Part shown: piece after piece, positions 8,646 to 18,851 of the stretch
Layout: the number at the start of each line of letters is the position of its first letter
How positions within the stretch are numbered: position 1 is the first letter of the stretch
From: Bradyrhizobium erythrophlei
GTDB taxonomy: Bacteria; Pseudomonadota; Alphaproteobacteria; Rhizobiales; Xanthobacteraceae
DNA: 64,000 bases
Direction: 5' to 3'
NCBI RefSeq assembly: GCF_900129425.1
Contig: NZ_LT670817.1
Location: forward strand, 1,674,001 to 1,738,000
Notes under the pieces: model-generated
The model's input: the letters and a program-made list of their open reading frames with translations, nothing else
Databases searched by the model: none
What the model was told of the DNA's origin: nothing
Position numbers and translations under genes: made by a program

Positions 8646-9350
8646 CTATCGCTTGGCCGATGTCGCCGCGGTCTGTCCGAATAGAATTTTCTTGCCTTCC
8701 TCGGTGACAGCGGGCCGATTTGAATAGGGCTCGCCCACAGCGTAGGCTCGGATCGTAGCCGGCCGCGTACGAAGGGTGTCAAACCAGCGGCGGAGATTCG
8801 GGAAATCGTCCAGATTCTGCTGCTGCCGTTTCCATGGCACGACCCAAGGATAAGCCGCCATATCGGCGATTGTATAATCCGATCCCGCGATGAATTCGCG
8901 CCCGTTCAGCCTTCGATCGAGCACGCCATACAAGCGGTTCGTCTCGTTGACGTATCGATTGATAGCGTAGGGAATCTTGTCCGGCGCATAAATACCGAAG
9001 TGATGATTCTGGCCGGCCATCGGGCCGAGGCCGCCCATTTGCCAGAACAGCCACTCCATGGCGGTCTTGCGACCGCGAACACCGGTCGGCAGGAAGCGCC
9101 CGGTCTTTTCTGCGAGATAGGTGAGAATGGCGCCGGATTCGAAAACGGTTATCGACTCGCCCCCGTCGGCAGGGCTGGAATCGGTGATTGCAGGCATCCT
9201 GTTGTTCGGCGAGAACGCAAGGAACTCTGGCTTGAACTGATCGCCGGCACTGATATCGACCGGATGAATCCGATAGCCGAGTCCGGCCTCTTCAAGAAAG
9301 ATCGTGATCTTGTGCCCGTTCGGCGTCGGCCAGTAGTACAGTTCAATCAT
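8646..9350 (-). CDS. Glutathione S-transferase, YfcG/YghU (Nu) type
   Basis: The protein has 234 residues. The N-terminal thioredoxin-like half starts IELYYWPTPNGHKITIFLEE, with the TPNGHK signature of Nu-class enzymes such as YfcG and YghU, and contains the glutathione-binding ESGAILTYLAEKTG. The C-terminal all-helical half contains the NQ-rich region and DYTIADMAAYPWV. Nu-class enzymes act mainly as glutathione-dependent disulfide reductases, while relatives handle electrophiles. It is transcribed away from the EamA transporter across a 0.2 kb promoter region. It is the first of three glutathione transferases in this cluster, and a detoxifying role for reactive halogenated intermediates is inferred. 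Confidence 0.9.
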   Translation of the reverse strand: MIELYYWPTPNGHKITIFLEEAGLGYRIHPVDISAGDQFKPEFLAFSPNNRMPAITDSSPADGGESITVFESGAILTYLAEKTGRFLPTGVRGRKTAMEWLFWQMGGLGPMAGQNHHFGIYAPDKIPYAINRYVNETNRLYGVLDRRLNGREFIAGSDYTIADMAAYPWVVPWKRQQQNLDDFPNLRRWFDTLRTRPATIRAYAVGEPYSNRPAVTEEGKKILFGQTAATSAKR

Positions 9351-9450
9351 TTGCGGCTCCTTCCGAATGTGCGCCGGCCCATCGATTCATCGTGGCCGTG
9401 AGTTCCGATGCAGGCCTGCAACGTCCGCGCTTCTTTCAGTCACAAAAGCG

Positions 9451-9583
9451 TGCAGTTGCCAGAAACTTCCAATGATGCAATATAGAACGAATGATCCAAA
9501 ATGAAAAGAGCGGGATCGTTCAGTCTCTGCCAATGTCGACGAATGCCAATCGTCATCCGATGAACCCAACTGTGATCGAAATG
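9451..9583 (+). promoter_or_regulatory. Promoter/leader block copy A, shared with the DehI-like gene
   Basis: This block aligns with 18662-18791. The last 63 bases match at 49 positions, and both copies keep TTGCCA, an AT-rich hexamer 15-16 bases later (CAATAT here, at 9478-9483), AGAACG, GATC and AAAATG. TTGCCA (9456-9461) with CAATAT reads as a sigma-70 promoter. The ATG at 9560 aligns with an ATG in the other copy. Confidence 0.6.
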
Positions 9584-10525
9584 ACAAAGCCTGCCCTGGG
9601 ATCAAGCCAATCCAGTTTGAGGACGATTGCGCCGGGATTTGCCTGGGCCGGCCTGTCGGTCGCTATCCTCTCCGGCTGGTTCGTCGTCACGCGTGTCGGC
9701 TTCAGGCATGCCCTCAACGTCTGGGATGTCACTGGGCTGCGCTTCGGTGAAGGGGCCATTCTGCTGACCCCGACACTGCTGGTTGGTCCGTCGCGGCTGC
9801 CGATCCGCGCATGGACTCAAGGGATAGCACTCGCCACTCTGTGGGGCGCGCCTTTCATTCTGCTCGTCGGTATCGGGCTTCAGCTCACATCTGCGACATT
9901 GGCGTCGTCAATTACTCCGGCATTGATGCCGATTTTCGCGGGAGCGATTGGATGGGCGATGCTGGGCGAACTGCCACGCGGGCCGCAAATATCCGGATAT
10001 ATCCTGATTGCAGCCGGGCTTTCGGTTCTGATTTACGGTTATGCGTTGACCGAAGGTCGCCCAAATGCAGCCGGAGTCCTGACCCTCATTGTCGCGGCGG
10101 CGATGTGGGCCGCCTATACGCTCCGCCTGCGCGGAAACGGGCTGACTCCACTTCAGGCTGCGGCATTGATCTGTTTTTGGTCGGCCGTCTTTTATGTGCC
10201 CATCTACATCGGGTTGAGCCTCTCGAATCTCCGCTACGCGTCCGGTCGAGAGCTGTTGTTTCAATCGCTCTATCAGGGCTTCATGATGAGCGTGGTCGCG
10301 ATGTTCGCTTTCAACTGCGCCGTCGCATCACTTGGCCCCAGAGCCGCAGCCGCGATCGTCGCGCTGGTGCTGGTTGCTGCCACGGTGGTCGCGATCCCGG
10401 TTCTGGGCGAAGTTCCGTCATTGCCATCCGCAACCGCCGTCTGCGTCATCGCCATAGGCGTGATGCTGGCTGCTTCTTCACCTCAATCGAAACCATCACT
10501 CAAGGCAACGGGAGAAAGCGCATGA
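9560..10525 (+). CDS. EamA-type (DMT superfamily) transporter
   Basis: About ten membrane helices arranged as two EamA repeats fill the protein of roughly 321 residues. Motifs such as GLQLTSATLASSITPALMPI and the second-repeat GPRAAAAIVALVLV are typical of RhaT/EamA drug-metabolite transporters. The start is uncertain: ATGs lie at 9491, 9533, 9560 and 9581. The one at 9491 would sit almost on the predicted transcription start, and 9560 aligns with an ATG in the second copy of the leader block. The gene overlaps the following glutathione transferase by four bases (ATGA). Export of a metabolite or conjugate is plausible from this coupling, but the substrate is unknown. Confidence 0.85.
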   Translation: MNPTVIEMTKPALGSSQSSLRTIAPGFAWAGLSVAILSGWFVVTRVGFRHALNVWDVTGLRFGEGAILLTPTLLVGPSRLPIRAWTQGIALATLWGAPFILLVGIGLQLTSATLASSITPALMPIFAGAIGWAMLGELPRGPQISGYILIAAGLSVLIYGYALTEGRPNAAGVLTLIVAAAMWAAYTLRLRGNGLTPLQAAALICFWSAVFYVPIYIGLSLSNLRYASGRELLFQSLYQGFMMSVVAMFAFNCAVASLGPRAAAAIVALVLVAATVVAIPVLGEVPSLPSATAVCVIAIGVMLAASSPQSKPSLKATGESA

Positions 10526-11229
10526 TCCGTTTCTATTTCCATCCAACACCCAATCCGGCGAAAGTCGCTCTGATGCTCGAAGAGACCGGCTTGGCCTATC
10601 AGTTGATCCCGATCGACACCAGCAAGGGCGAACAGCATACGCCGGCGTTTCGCGCCGTCAATCCGAACGGCAAGGTCCCGGCCATCGTCGATACCGAAGG
10701 GCCGGGTGGCAAGGAAGCGCGGGTATTCGATTCCAGCGCCATCCTGCTTTATCTCGGCGAGAAGACGGGACGTCTGATCGGTTCACCCGCCGATAAGCCG
10801 GAATTGCTGTCATGGCTGTTTTTCATTGCGACCGGCATCGGACCATTCTCGGGACAAGCCGTTCATTTCCAGCATGCTGCTCCGGAAAAGCTTGCCTATG
10901 CAGTGAACCGCTATCGCCGTGAAATCGAACGTCATTATGAAGTGCTCGACACGCATCTCAAGGGACGAGAGTTCATTGTCGGGAAAGAGTATTCGATCGG
11001 CGACATTTCGGCGTGGGGCTGGGTGGATCGGGCACCGCGCGTATTGCCCGGCGACACTGATCCGCTGACGGCGTTTCCGAATCTGAAGCGCTGGTTCCGC
11101 GCGATCGATTCAGGGCCAGCAGTGGCGAAAGCTCGTGCGGTCGGAAAGGACCATGCCTTCAAGAAAGAGATGGACGAAGAGACACGACGCGCGCTGTTCC
11201 CGTCGAATTACGCCAAGGCGGCAAGTTGA
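10522..11229 (+). CDS. Glutathione S-transferase, second copy (Nu-like)
   Basis: The protein has 235 residues and resembles the 8646-9350 enzyme in layout: MIRFYFHPTPNPAKVALMLE, the glutathione-binding DSSAILLYLGEKTG, and a C-terminal domain with EYSIGDISAWGWV. The start is the ATG of the ATGA overlap with the transporter. A much longer open frame extends upstream but is only a shadow of the transporter gene. The TPNPAK segment replaces the TPNGHK of the other copy, so the two are diverged paralogues and not a recent duplication. Role: conjugation or disulfide reduction with glutathione, probably on a product of the cluster. Confidence 0.9.
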   Translation: MIRFYFHPTPNPAKVALMLEETGLAYQLIPIDTSKGEQHTPAFRAVNPNGKVPAIVDTEGPGGKEARVFDSSAILLYLGEKTGRLIGSPADKPELLSWLFFIATGIGPFSGQAVHFQHAAPEKLAYAVNRYRREIERHYEVLDTHLKGREFIVGKEYSIGDISAWGWVDRAPRVLPGDTDPLTAFPNLKRWFRAIDSGPAVAKARAVGKDHAFKKEMDEETRRALFPSNYAKAAS

Positions 11230-11280
11230 TCTTTCGATTCCGGTCTCAATAAACGTTCACAGCATCAAGCGAGTTCAAAG

Positions 11281-12087
11281 ATGAATCTTCAGGGAAAACG
11301 GGCGCTCATCACAGGAGGATCCAGTGGCATCGGGTTTGCGATTGCCGATGCCATGTTGGCCAAAGGCGCGCAGATTGTCATCACCGGCCGGCGGCCGGAT
11401 GTTCTGAGCACGGCGGCCGAACGGCTTCGCGCAGGCGGTGGGCGGGTTGACTACGTTGCCGCAGACGTCAGCACGGAGAAGGGCCGGGAAACGACGCTCA
11501 AATTTGCGCTGGAGAAGCTCGGCGGTCTCGACGTCCTGGTCAACAACGCGGGCGGCGTCAGGGCCGGCCGGCTGGAGGATACAACCGAAGCCGAGATACG
11601 GACCATGGTCGAGGTTGACCTCGTGGCACCGATCCTGCTGACGCGCGCGGCGTTGCCAAAATTGCGGGCAAGCACCAATGGTCTCGTTGTCAACATCACC
11701 TCGGGTATCGCGCTCGTTGCCGCGCCATTCTACGCAACCTACGCCGGGGTCAAGAGTGGGCTGGCGAAGTTCGGCGAATCGCTCCGCCGCGAACTGAACG
11801 GCGAAGGCGTGCATGTCATGACAGTCTACCCGGGGGCGACGGATACGCCCATGATGAGCTCGTCACGTGCCGGGCCTGAGTTGGGCTTCACGCATGAACC
11901 GGCTGCGGCGGTTGCCGATGCCGTTATCGCAGGCATTGAAGAAAACGCCTTTGAGGTCATTCGCGGCGGCGAAGCGCGCGCCAAGATGATAGTCTTGAAT
12001 CGCGAGGATCCAGCGGCGCTCGACAAGCGTTTCCTTGACCTCAAGTCAGCTCTCGGCGAGGCGGTTCGCGATCATTCGGCGCTGTGA
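11281..12087 (+). CDS. Short-chain dehydrogenase/reductase
   Basis: A classical SDR of 268 residues. It has the nucleotide-binding ITGGSSGIGFAIA near residues 9-21, NNAGG, the catalytic Ser in NITSG and the YAGVK catalytic Tyr-Lys pair. TGRRPD after the second strand suggests NADP(H). Substrate is not predictable, but dehydrogenation of an alcohol produced by the dehalogenase-like enzyme would fit the pathway. It ends exactly one base before the next glutathione transferase and follows the second transferase by about 50 bases, so it is part of the same operon. Confidence 0.92.
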   Translation: MNLQGKRALITGGSSGIGFAIADAMLAKGAQIVITGRRPDVLSTAAERLRAGGGRVDYVAADVSTEKGRETTLKFALEKLGGLDVLVNNAGGVRAGRLEDTTEAEIRTMVEVDLVAPILLTRAALPKLRASTNGLVVNITSGIALVAAPFYATYAGVKSGLAKFGESLRRELNGEGVHVMTVYPGATDTPMMSSSRAGPELGFTHEPAAAVADAVIAGIEENAFEVIRGGEARAKMIVLNREDPAALDKRFLDLKSALGEAVRDHSAL

Positions 12088-12708
12088 ATGCTCAGGATAT
12101 GGGGCCGGACTAATTCGATCAATGTTCAGAAGGTGCTCTGGTGTTGCCACGAGCTCGATCTGGATTATGAACGGATCGATGCCGGAAACAACTTCGGGGT
12201 GACCGACACCCCGGAGTATATCTCCATGAATCCGAACCGCCTCATCCCCACCATCGACGATGGCGACATTCAGCTTTGGGAATCGAACGTGATCGTTAGA
12301 TATCTCGCGCAAAAGCATAGCGATGGCCGGCTCTGCCCGGCCGATATCGCAACGCGATTTGACGCAGAGCGGTGGATGGACTGGCAAGCGACTGTGTTCT
12401 GGCCCGCACTGCGCCCATTGTTCATCGCCCTGATAAGGGCGCCGCCGTCGCAGCGCGATGCGGCTGTCATTTCGAAAGGCGAAAGTCTGTCTCTGTCAGC
12501 TCTGCGGATACTCGATGCCAGGCTCTCTGACCGTACATTCCTCGCCGGCGATGCCTTTTCCATGGGCGATATTCCAGCCGCAGCGACAGTTCATCGCTGG
12601 TATGCGCTCGACATCCATCATCCTGACCTGCCGAACGTATTGCGTTGGTATGATTTGATGAAAGAGCGATCTCCTTTTCGGCGGATCGTTATGACACCAA
12701 TGAGCTGA
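12088..12708 (+). CDS. Glutathione S-transferase, theta-like
   Basis: This protein of 206 residues begins MLRIWGRTNSINVQKVLW, a start typical of theta/beta-like bacterial glutathione transferases, and carries NRLIPTIDDG (cis-Pro loop) and WESNVIVRYLAQKH (glutathione gamma-glutamyl site). The family includes dichloromethane dehalogenase and other dehalogenating enzymes, so it may act directly on a carbon-halogen bond; this is inferred. It is immediately adjacent to the SDR, with the ATG following its stop codon. It differs clearly from the two Nu-like copies upstream. Confidence 0.9.
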   Translation: MLRIWGRTNSINVQKVLWCCHELDLDYERIDAGNNFGVTDTPEYISMNPNRLIPTIDDGDIQLWESNVIVRYLAQKHSDGRLCPADIATRFDAERWMDWQATVFWPALRPLFIALIRAPPSQRDAAVISKGESLSLSALRILDARLSDRTFLAGDAFSMGDIPAAATVHRWYALDIHHPDLPNVLRWYDLMKERSPFRRIVMTPMS

Positions 12709-12787
12709 AACGCAGCCAGATCTATCCACCAAATAGCCCACGCGGTCGCCTCATCGAGGTACGATTGCGCAAAACTGCAAGGCGGAA

Positions 12788-13549
12788 TCAAGAGATCCGA
12801 CACGCCGCGTATTCGCGGTCATCGACCAAAACGATTACGTGGTCACCAGGCTTTACCGGATTCAGTCCAAGCGGCGTGCCTGCCAACACGAGGTCCCCAG
12901 GTCTCAATGAGGCGCCGAAGCGACCGAGGTCGTGGCCGAGCCATTCGATCGCCTCGGTAGCACCGCCTCTCATCGCCCACAACGCTCCGGCATCGATCGT
13001 CACACCGTTAACTACAACGGACAAGGTCCGGGCGGTCGTCCAATCCTCGAGCATCAGGGTTGCATGGCGACTAGAAATCACAGCGCCGGCGTTGATCCCG
13101 TTATTGGCGATCAGTTCTGCAAGCGTCTTCCGGGGTCCTCGAAAGACGAAGTGATGCAGTTCAATGACTGGGAAAGCCGCCTCGATTCCACCGTTCGTAC
13201 CGATGCGAACGGCCATCTCACCCTCGATCGCGAGATTGGCGTACGCATTGTACTGCAGCTTTTCTCCGGAATTCCTGATCTCACTGCGGAAAAGACGTGC
13301 GTGGATCGGACCGCTCATGCCGAATTGCTCGACTACGCCGGATCCGATGCAGCCGACCTTGTATCCCACGACCGCGTCGCCGGCCTCGCAGCGCAAACGC
13401 GCGACCTCCATCTGGACGGCGTAGGCCTCGCCCAGCGTCAGCGTATCCCGTACTTCGGCGAAATAGGTTCCAGGCGTGCGCCTCTGGTAGTCGTGCCATT
13501 GCCGCACAGCCAAAGTCTCGAGGACGGAGCGGGATTGTGCGTTCGCCAT
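12788..13549 (-). CDS. 2-keto-4-pentenoate hydratase/fumarylacetoacetase-fold enzyme
   Basis: The protein has 253 residues. It contains the fold's metal-binding glutamates in AIEGEMAVRIG and HARLFRSE, a VVGYKVGCIG segment and the C-terminal LVLAGTPLGLNPVKPGDHV, which is standard for the MhpD/FAH family. Members hydrate 2-keto-4-pentenoates or cleave acyl-pyruvates in catabolic pathways. It is the last gene of a minus-strand run: three bases separate it from the enolase-superfamily gene upstream. The substrate cannot be told from sequence. Confidence 0.85.
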   Translation of the reverse strand: MANAQSRSVLETLAVRQWHDYQRRTPGTYFAEVRDTLTLGEAYAVQMEVARLRCEAGDAVVGYKVGCIGSGVVEQFGMSGPIHARLFRSEIRNSGEKLQYNAYANLAIEGEMAVRIGTNGGIEAAFPVIELHHFVFRGPRKTLAELIANNGINAGAVISSRHATLMLEDWTTARTLSVVVNGVTIDAGALWAMRGGATEAIEWLGHDLGRFGASLRPGDLVLAGTPLGLNPVKPGDHVIVLVDDREYAACRIS

Positions 13550-13552
13550 CGC

Positions 13553-14647
13553 TTAGTCCAGTCTATATTTTGCGACGACATCGGTGTTCCAGGACAAGCC
13601 GTTGCCGGCGCGGGACGGAGTGATGGCCATGCCGTCCCTGATCTGGATTGGCTCTTGTAAAATCGAATTGGCCCAATCGACGTATTCGAGCCAATGACGG
13701 CCTGGCGTCGCAGCGAGTAGATGCGCGCTCACTTCCGGAAAAAGATGGGACGAGACTTCGCGATTGTAGGCGGCGGCAAGCCCCGCCGCCCGCTGCCAGC
13801 CGGTGACCCCGCCGATACGGTCAAGGTCAAGCATGACGTAATCCGACGCTCCAGCCGCCAGGGCCGCAGCCATCGGCGGCAGCCCTGTGAAGTTCTCGCC
13901 AATCTGTATGGGTGTCTTCGCGGCCTGCGCGATCAGCGCCATGTGCCGGTAGTCGTCATGCCGGATCGGCTCTTCAATCCAGTAGACGCCTTCGACATCG
14001 AGCGCCAATGCATACTTCACGGCGTCCGAAAACGTCAGCGCCTGATTGAAATCGACCATCAACCGCACCCGATCGGGCAGGCGGCGTCGCACTGCCTTGA
14101 CGGCTGCAAGATCTTGATGAAAATCGGCTCGGCCAAGGCGCAGTTTGACAGCAGCAAATCCGCTCTCAAGCAAGGCCTCGGCCTCATCGGCCGCCGCCTC
14201 CGGCGACATCAGTCCAAGCCCATTGCTGTTGTAGGCCGGGATGGGGTGCAGGTCAGCCCCCAGATAGCTTGCAAGCGGCAACCCGGCGGACTTCGCGAGC
14301 GCGTCCCAAGCCGCCGTATCAACCGATGAAGCAACCATCGCCAGCGGACCGGTTACGCCGGGAAGCCTGAAATGACGTGAAACGCGCTGCGCGAGATCGA
14401 GCGGTGCCAACGGCAGCCCTGTAAGCGCGTCACTTAGCTCGGCGACAATCGGGACAAGTGAACGGGCAATAGACGGCAGGTAACAGAACGCATAGGCGCG
14501 CCCCTCGATGCCATCCTGGGTCAGGAGATCGACGAGCAGCAGACACGCGTTGTCGATGCTTTTTGCGCTTGTACCGAGCGGTCGCTTCATCGGCAGCGTG
14601 ACGGCCGCGGCCGTGAGCGAGCGGAGTGTAAGCTTACTGTTGTTCAT
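13553..14647 (-). CDS. Mandelate racemase-like enolase-superfamily enzyme with a KxR motif
   Basis: The protein has 364 residues and aligns along its length with mandelate racemase at an offset of +4. Metal ligands D199, E225 and E251, then N201, D274, H301 and E321, all match the mandelate racemase residues D195, E221, E247, N197, D270, H297 and E317. The exception is the KxK motif: K168-L169-R170 has Arg in place of the second Lys, the S-specific base K166. The region SSHLFPEVSAHLLAATP is nearly the mandelate racemase sequence. The enzyme therefore probably abstracts an alpha-proton from a 2-hydroxy acid or similar, but stereochemistry and reaction may differ. It is followed by a hydratase-fold gene. 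Confidence 0.85.
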   Translation of the reverse strand: MNNSKLTLRSLTAAAVTLPMKRPLGTSAKSIDNACLLLVDLLTQDGIEGRAYAFCYLPSIARSLVPIVAELSDALTGLPLAPLDLAQRVSRHFRLPGVTGPLAMVASSVDTAAWDALAKSAGLPLASYLGADLHPIPAYNSNGLGLMSPEAAADEAEALLESGFAAVKLRLGRADFHQDLAAVKAVRRRLPDRVRLMVDFNQALTFSDAVKYALALDVEGVYWIEEPIRHDDYRHMALIAQAAKTPIQIGENFTGLPPMAAALAAGASDYVMLDLDRIGGVTGWQRAAGLAAAYNREVSSHLFPEVSAHLLAATPGRHWLEYVDWANSILQEPIQIRDGMAITPSRAGNGLSWNTDVVAKYRLD

Positions 14648-14693
14648 GGCATCTGTTCCTCTTGGAGCAGGCTAAAGCGGCCAGCGGAATCCG

Positions 14694-15449
14694 CTAACTC
14701 GGCATCGATGACAAGATTTCGACCAGCGCGGAGAGCCCGTTGACGCGATAGTCCGGTTCAAGGCCCAGCTCATCCATCTGCATCCGGAGTGCCCTGAACA
14801 TGGTCAGCGGTGCGATGAGATCGTTTTTCTGGCAGGCTTCGGCCATGGCCTCGGGCGTCACCCGCTCGATCCACGCTACTTTCAGTCCGAACGCCTTGGC
14901 GCCGCAAGCATCGAACGGATTTGAGGACACGAACAGCACGTCGCCAGGCGCGACCCCGAGATTCGTTTCGATCAGCGTGTAGGCATCCGGGGCCGGCTTG
15001 AAGATCTGTTTGGAATCGACGCTGATCGTGGCATCCAGGATCCGGTCCAGCCCCGTATTGCCAACAAGAGAATTGAGCATATCGGTGCTGCCGTTCGACA
15101 GTATCGCGAGCTTGCGACCCTTCATCGCCGCCAGCGTTGCCTTCGCGTCGGGATAAAGATCGAGATGGGCGTATTTGCCCATGATACGCTCGAACACGCC
15201 GGGATCGTTCTTTAGCCCGAGGCATCGCAGCGTGTAGGCTAACGACTCGCGCGTGATGATCGAGAAGTCCTCATAGCGCTGCATCAGCGATCGCAGCCAG
15301 GTGTATTCCAGCTGCTTCAGACGCCAGATCTGGGTGATGATCTCGCCATATCCGGGGAAGGCTTCATCAGTGATCGCGGCTACCGATTGGATATCGTAGA
15401 GGGTGCCATAGGCATCGAAAACAACAGCTTTGATCGTCACAGGGCGCAC
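14694..15449 (-). CDS. L-2-haloacid dehalogenase (type II, HAD superfamily)
   Basis: The enzyme converts an L-2-haloacid to the D-2-hydroxyacid through an Asp ester. The 251-residue protein carries the whole type II set: nucleophile D12 in FDAYGTLYD, the WRLKQLEYTWLRSLM helix with the halide-site Arg, LSNGS, KPAPDAYTL and SSNPFDACGAKAFG. The last of these is diagnostic for haloacid dehalogenases against other HAD phosphatases. Length is slightly above the 220-232 usual for the family. It lies in a minus-strand run between the enolase-superfamily gene and a Na+/solute symporter, which suggests that haloacids are imported and dehalogenated here. Confidence 0.92.
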   Translation of the reverse strand: MRPVTIKAVVFDAYGTLYDIQSVAAITDEAFPGYGEIITQIWRLKQLEYTWLRSLMQRYEDFSIITRESLAYTLRCLGLKNDPGVFERIMGKYAHLDLYPDAKATLAAMKGRKLAILSNGSTDMLNSLVGNTGLDRILDATISVDSKQIFKPAPDAYTLIETNLGVAPGDVLFVSSNPFDACGAKAFGLKVAWIERVTPEAMAEACQKNDLIAPLTMFRALRMQMDELGLEPDYRVNGLSALVEILSSMPS

Positions 15450-15532
15450 CCTTTATCTCACGGGTTGTGGAGGAAAACCGATCGGCCGCGGTGAACCGCG
15501 GCTGACTTCTTTCAGCAAGCGCAGCTGCCCAT

Positions 15533-17056
<1,524 letters not shown>

Positions 17057-17057
17057 C

Positions 17058-17372
17058 TCAATTTCCCCGCCCGGAGATCTCCATCGTAGCCCTCGCGGCG
17101 AGCGGATCGAACTTGCCGGCGGCGATGCGCCCGTAGACGATCGCGAGGACCCATGACAGCAGATAGTTGAGCGCGATCAGCGCGAATCCCAGATTGACCG
17201 AGCCGGCGATCTTCATGCCCATCAGGTCTTTGGCGAAACCGGCGAATATGGTCAGGCCGACATAACTGACTATGAAAACGATCGTCATCGGCACCAGATA
17301 CTTCAGCTTTTCGGCGATCAACTCCTTGACCGAGGCGTGCGCAACCTCAAGCGATGCCCCGTCGTGAGCCAT
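17058..17372 (-). CDS. DUF485 small membrane protein, partner of the symporter
   Basis: The protein has 104 residues from the ATG at 17372, with two membrane segments (YLVPMTIVFIVSYVGLTIF and VNLGFALIALNYLLSWVLAI). DUF485 proteins almost always precede ActP-type symporters, as here with only one base between stop and start. The longer frame upstream lacks family character. The role is presumably assembly or regulation of the transporter. Confidence 0.88.
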   Translation of the reverse strand: MAHDGASLEVAHASVKELIAEKLKYLVPMTIVFIVSYVGLTIFAGFAKDLMGMKIAGSVNLGFALIALNYLLSWVLAIVYGRIAAGKFDPLAARATMEISGRGN

Positions 17373-17558
17373 GATTTCCTCCCGCGTCTTGAAATCGCGT
17401 CCTTCACGGTTTCGGCATCGATAATGCGATGCCGGAAAGCGCGGAGCGATTTGGGTCCCGCATTGCAGCGGGTTGGCCAGTCCGTGCATGTCGTCATACG
17501 CAGAGCCGACACTGCGACTTTACGGACGGCCTCCGAAGTGACAAAATGAATAATAGCG

Positions 17559-17571
17559 ATGATCGATATCG
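17559..17571. promoter_or_regulatory. Second copy of the CGATATCGATCAT motif, inverted
   Basis: The motif lies in the divergent region between the DUF485/symporter operon and the LysR gene, 13-25 bases before the LysR start. LysR regulators usually bind such sites and control the divergent operon. The matching copy at 4649-4661 is upstream of the amidase. Confidence 0.3.
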
Positions 17572-17583
17572 TATTTGGCGATT

Positions 17584-18480
17584 ATGGAGATCTCGATGAA
17601 CTTCGATATCGACTGCCTGCGCTCTTTTCTGGTCATCGCCGACACCATGAGCTTTTCGCGCGCGGCGGAAACCGTCGGCCGCTCCCAATCGACGATTAGC
17701 CAGCAGATCGCGAAACTCGAAATTCAGGTCGGCAAGCCGCTGCTGACGCGGCGAAAGGGCCGTGTGCTGGAACTGACCTCGGAGGGCGGCAAGCTTGTGC
17801 AGTTTGCGCGAAAGATTCTGCAACTCAATGACGAGGCCTATGCCTCGATGTCCGATGAGATGCTAACCGGTTTTGTTCGTCTCGGTGTGCCGCTCGATTT
17901 CTTTGGGCGTGATTTCACGACTTGGCTGGCGCGCTTCAAGAACAGGCATCCAATGGTCGGACTCGAGGTTGAGGCCAATCAATCCGAAAGTCTGATGAAG
18001 CGCAGCATGCGCGGCGAGTTTGATCTCGCCTTCTTCAAACAAGAGACCGGTACAACGAACGGCACCGTGGCGCTGCGTGAACAACTGGTCTGGGTCAGTG
18101 GGCCGAATTATTCGGGCGATGACAATGAGTCGGTGCCGCTGATCCTATTTCCTGAAGGCTGCGCCTACCGCCGCTGCGCCATAGGCGCGCTAAAGGACCA
18201 CAAACGATCCTGGCATTTCAGTTTCGTCAGCCCGAGTTTCGAATGCCTTAAGTCGGCGGCGGTGGAGGGTATGGGGATCACCGTCCTCGCCCGCGCGCTG
18301 GTCGCGCCGCCACTGCGGATCGTCCGTCATGGAATGCGTCTGCCGCAGCTGCCAACGGTGGAATTGGTGTATTCTTACGGCCGGCGCAGCAATTCGCGAG
18401 TTGTCAGCGAGTTGGCTAATTATTTGGCGGACAGCTTGACCGATGCGAGGCCAGCGACGGCGGTGACCTCGGTTCTCTAG
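17584..18480 (+). CDS. LysR-family transcriptional regulator
   Basis: About 298 residues from ATG 17584; an ATG at 17596 is equally possible. The N-terminal winged helix-turn-helix reads DIDCLRSFLVIADTMSFSRAAE and SQSTISQQIAKLE. A LysR substrate domain fills the rest. The divergent symporter operon is the likely target, with the effector being a pathway acid. The gene also precedes the DehI-like dehalogenase on the same strand. LysR-type and sigma-54-type activators are both known for haloacid dehalogenase operons in other bacteria; here only the former is seen. Confidence 0.92.
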   Translation: MEISMNFDIDCLRSFLVIADTMSFSRAAETVGRSQSTISQQIAKLEIQVGKPLLTRRKGRVLELTSEGGKLVQFARKILQLNDEAYASMSDEMLTGFVRLGVPLDFFGRDFTTWLARFKNRHPMVGLEVEANQSESLMKRSMRGEFDLAFFKQETGTTNGTVALREQLVWVSGPNYSGDDNESVPLILFPEGCAYRRCAIGALKDHKRSWHFSFVSPSFECLKSAAVEGMGITVLARALVAPPLRIVRHGMRLPQLPTVELVYSYGRRSNSRVVSELANYLADSLTDARPATAVTSVL

Positions 18481-18661
18481 AAGCCCCCTCTGGTCATGGG
18501 TGAAGGGATTCAGCCTCGACCGATCGACATAGGTGGAACCGTTTGCATCGCCCGCAATGCACATGCCACGATGAACGCGGCCTGATGGAATAGTTGGGCA
18601 GTCAGTCGCCCACAGCGAATGTTGTCGCCGCAAACCGATTTGACTCTGACATTCGAAAGGG

Positions 18662-18791
18662 TGCCGTTGCCAGAGGCCGCCCTCTTGTAATACAGAACGT
18701 ACGATCTAAAATGCAAGGGCAATATCTCCAATCCCTACCAATTTGGACGAGTGACAATCGTCACCTGATGAAGCCACCTCTAATCGAAATA
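18662..18791 (+). promoter_or_regulatory. Promoter/leader block copy B, upstream of the DehI-like gene
   Basis: Homologous to 9451-9583. TTGCCA (18667-18672) and TAATAC (18688-18693) are 15 bases apart, followed by AGAACGTACGATCTAAAATG. The two blocks presumably respond to the same regulator, and one may be a duplicate of the other. Confidence 0.6.
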
Positions 18792-18851
18792 GCCTGTTGC
18801 GACACCGGTCTGTCGGACACGTCGATTAACATAACTGAGAGCACAGACGAC

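Noticed and set aside
9811..10521. Extended upstream part of the open frame ending at 11229
   Set aside because: It is the shadow of the EamA gene. The glutathione transferase starts at 10522, with an ATGA overlap.
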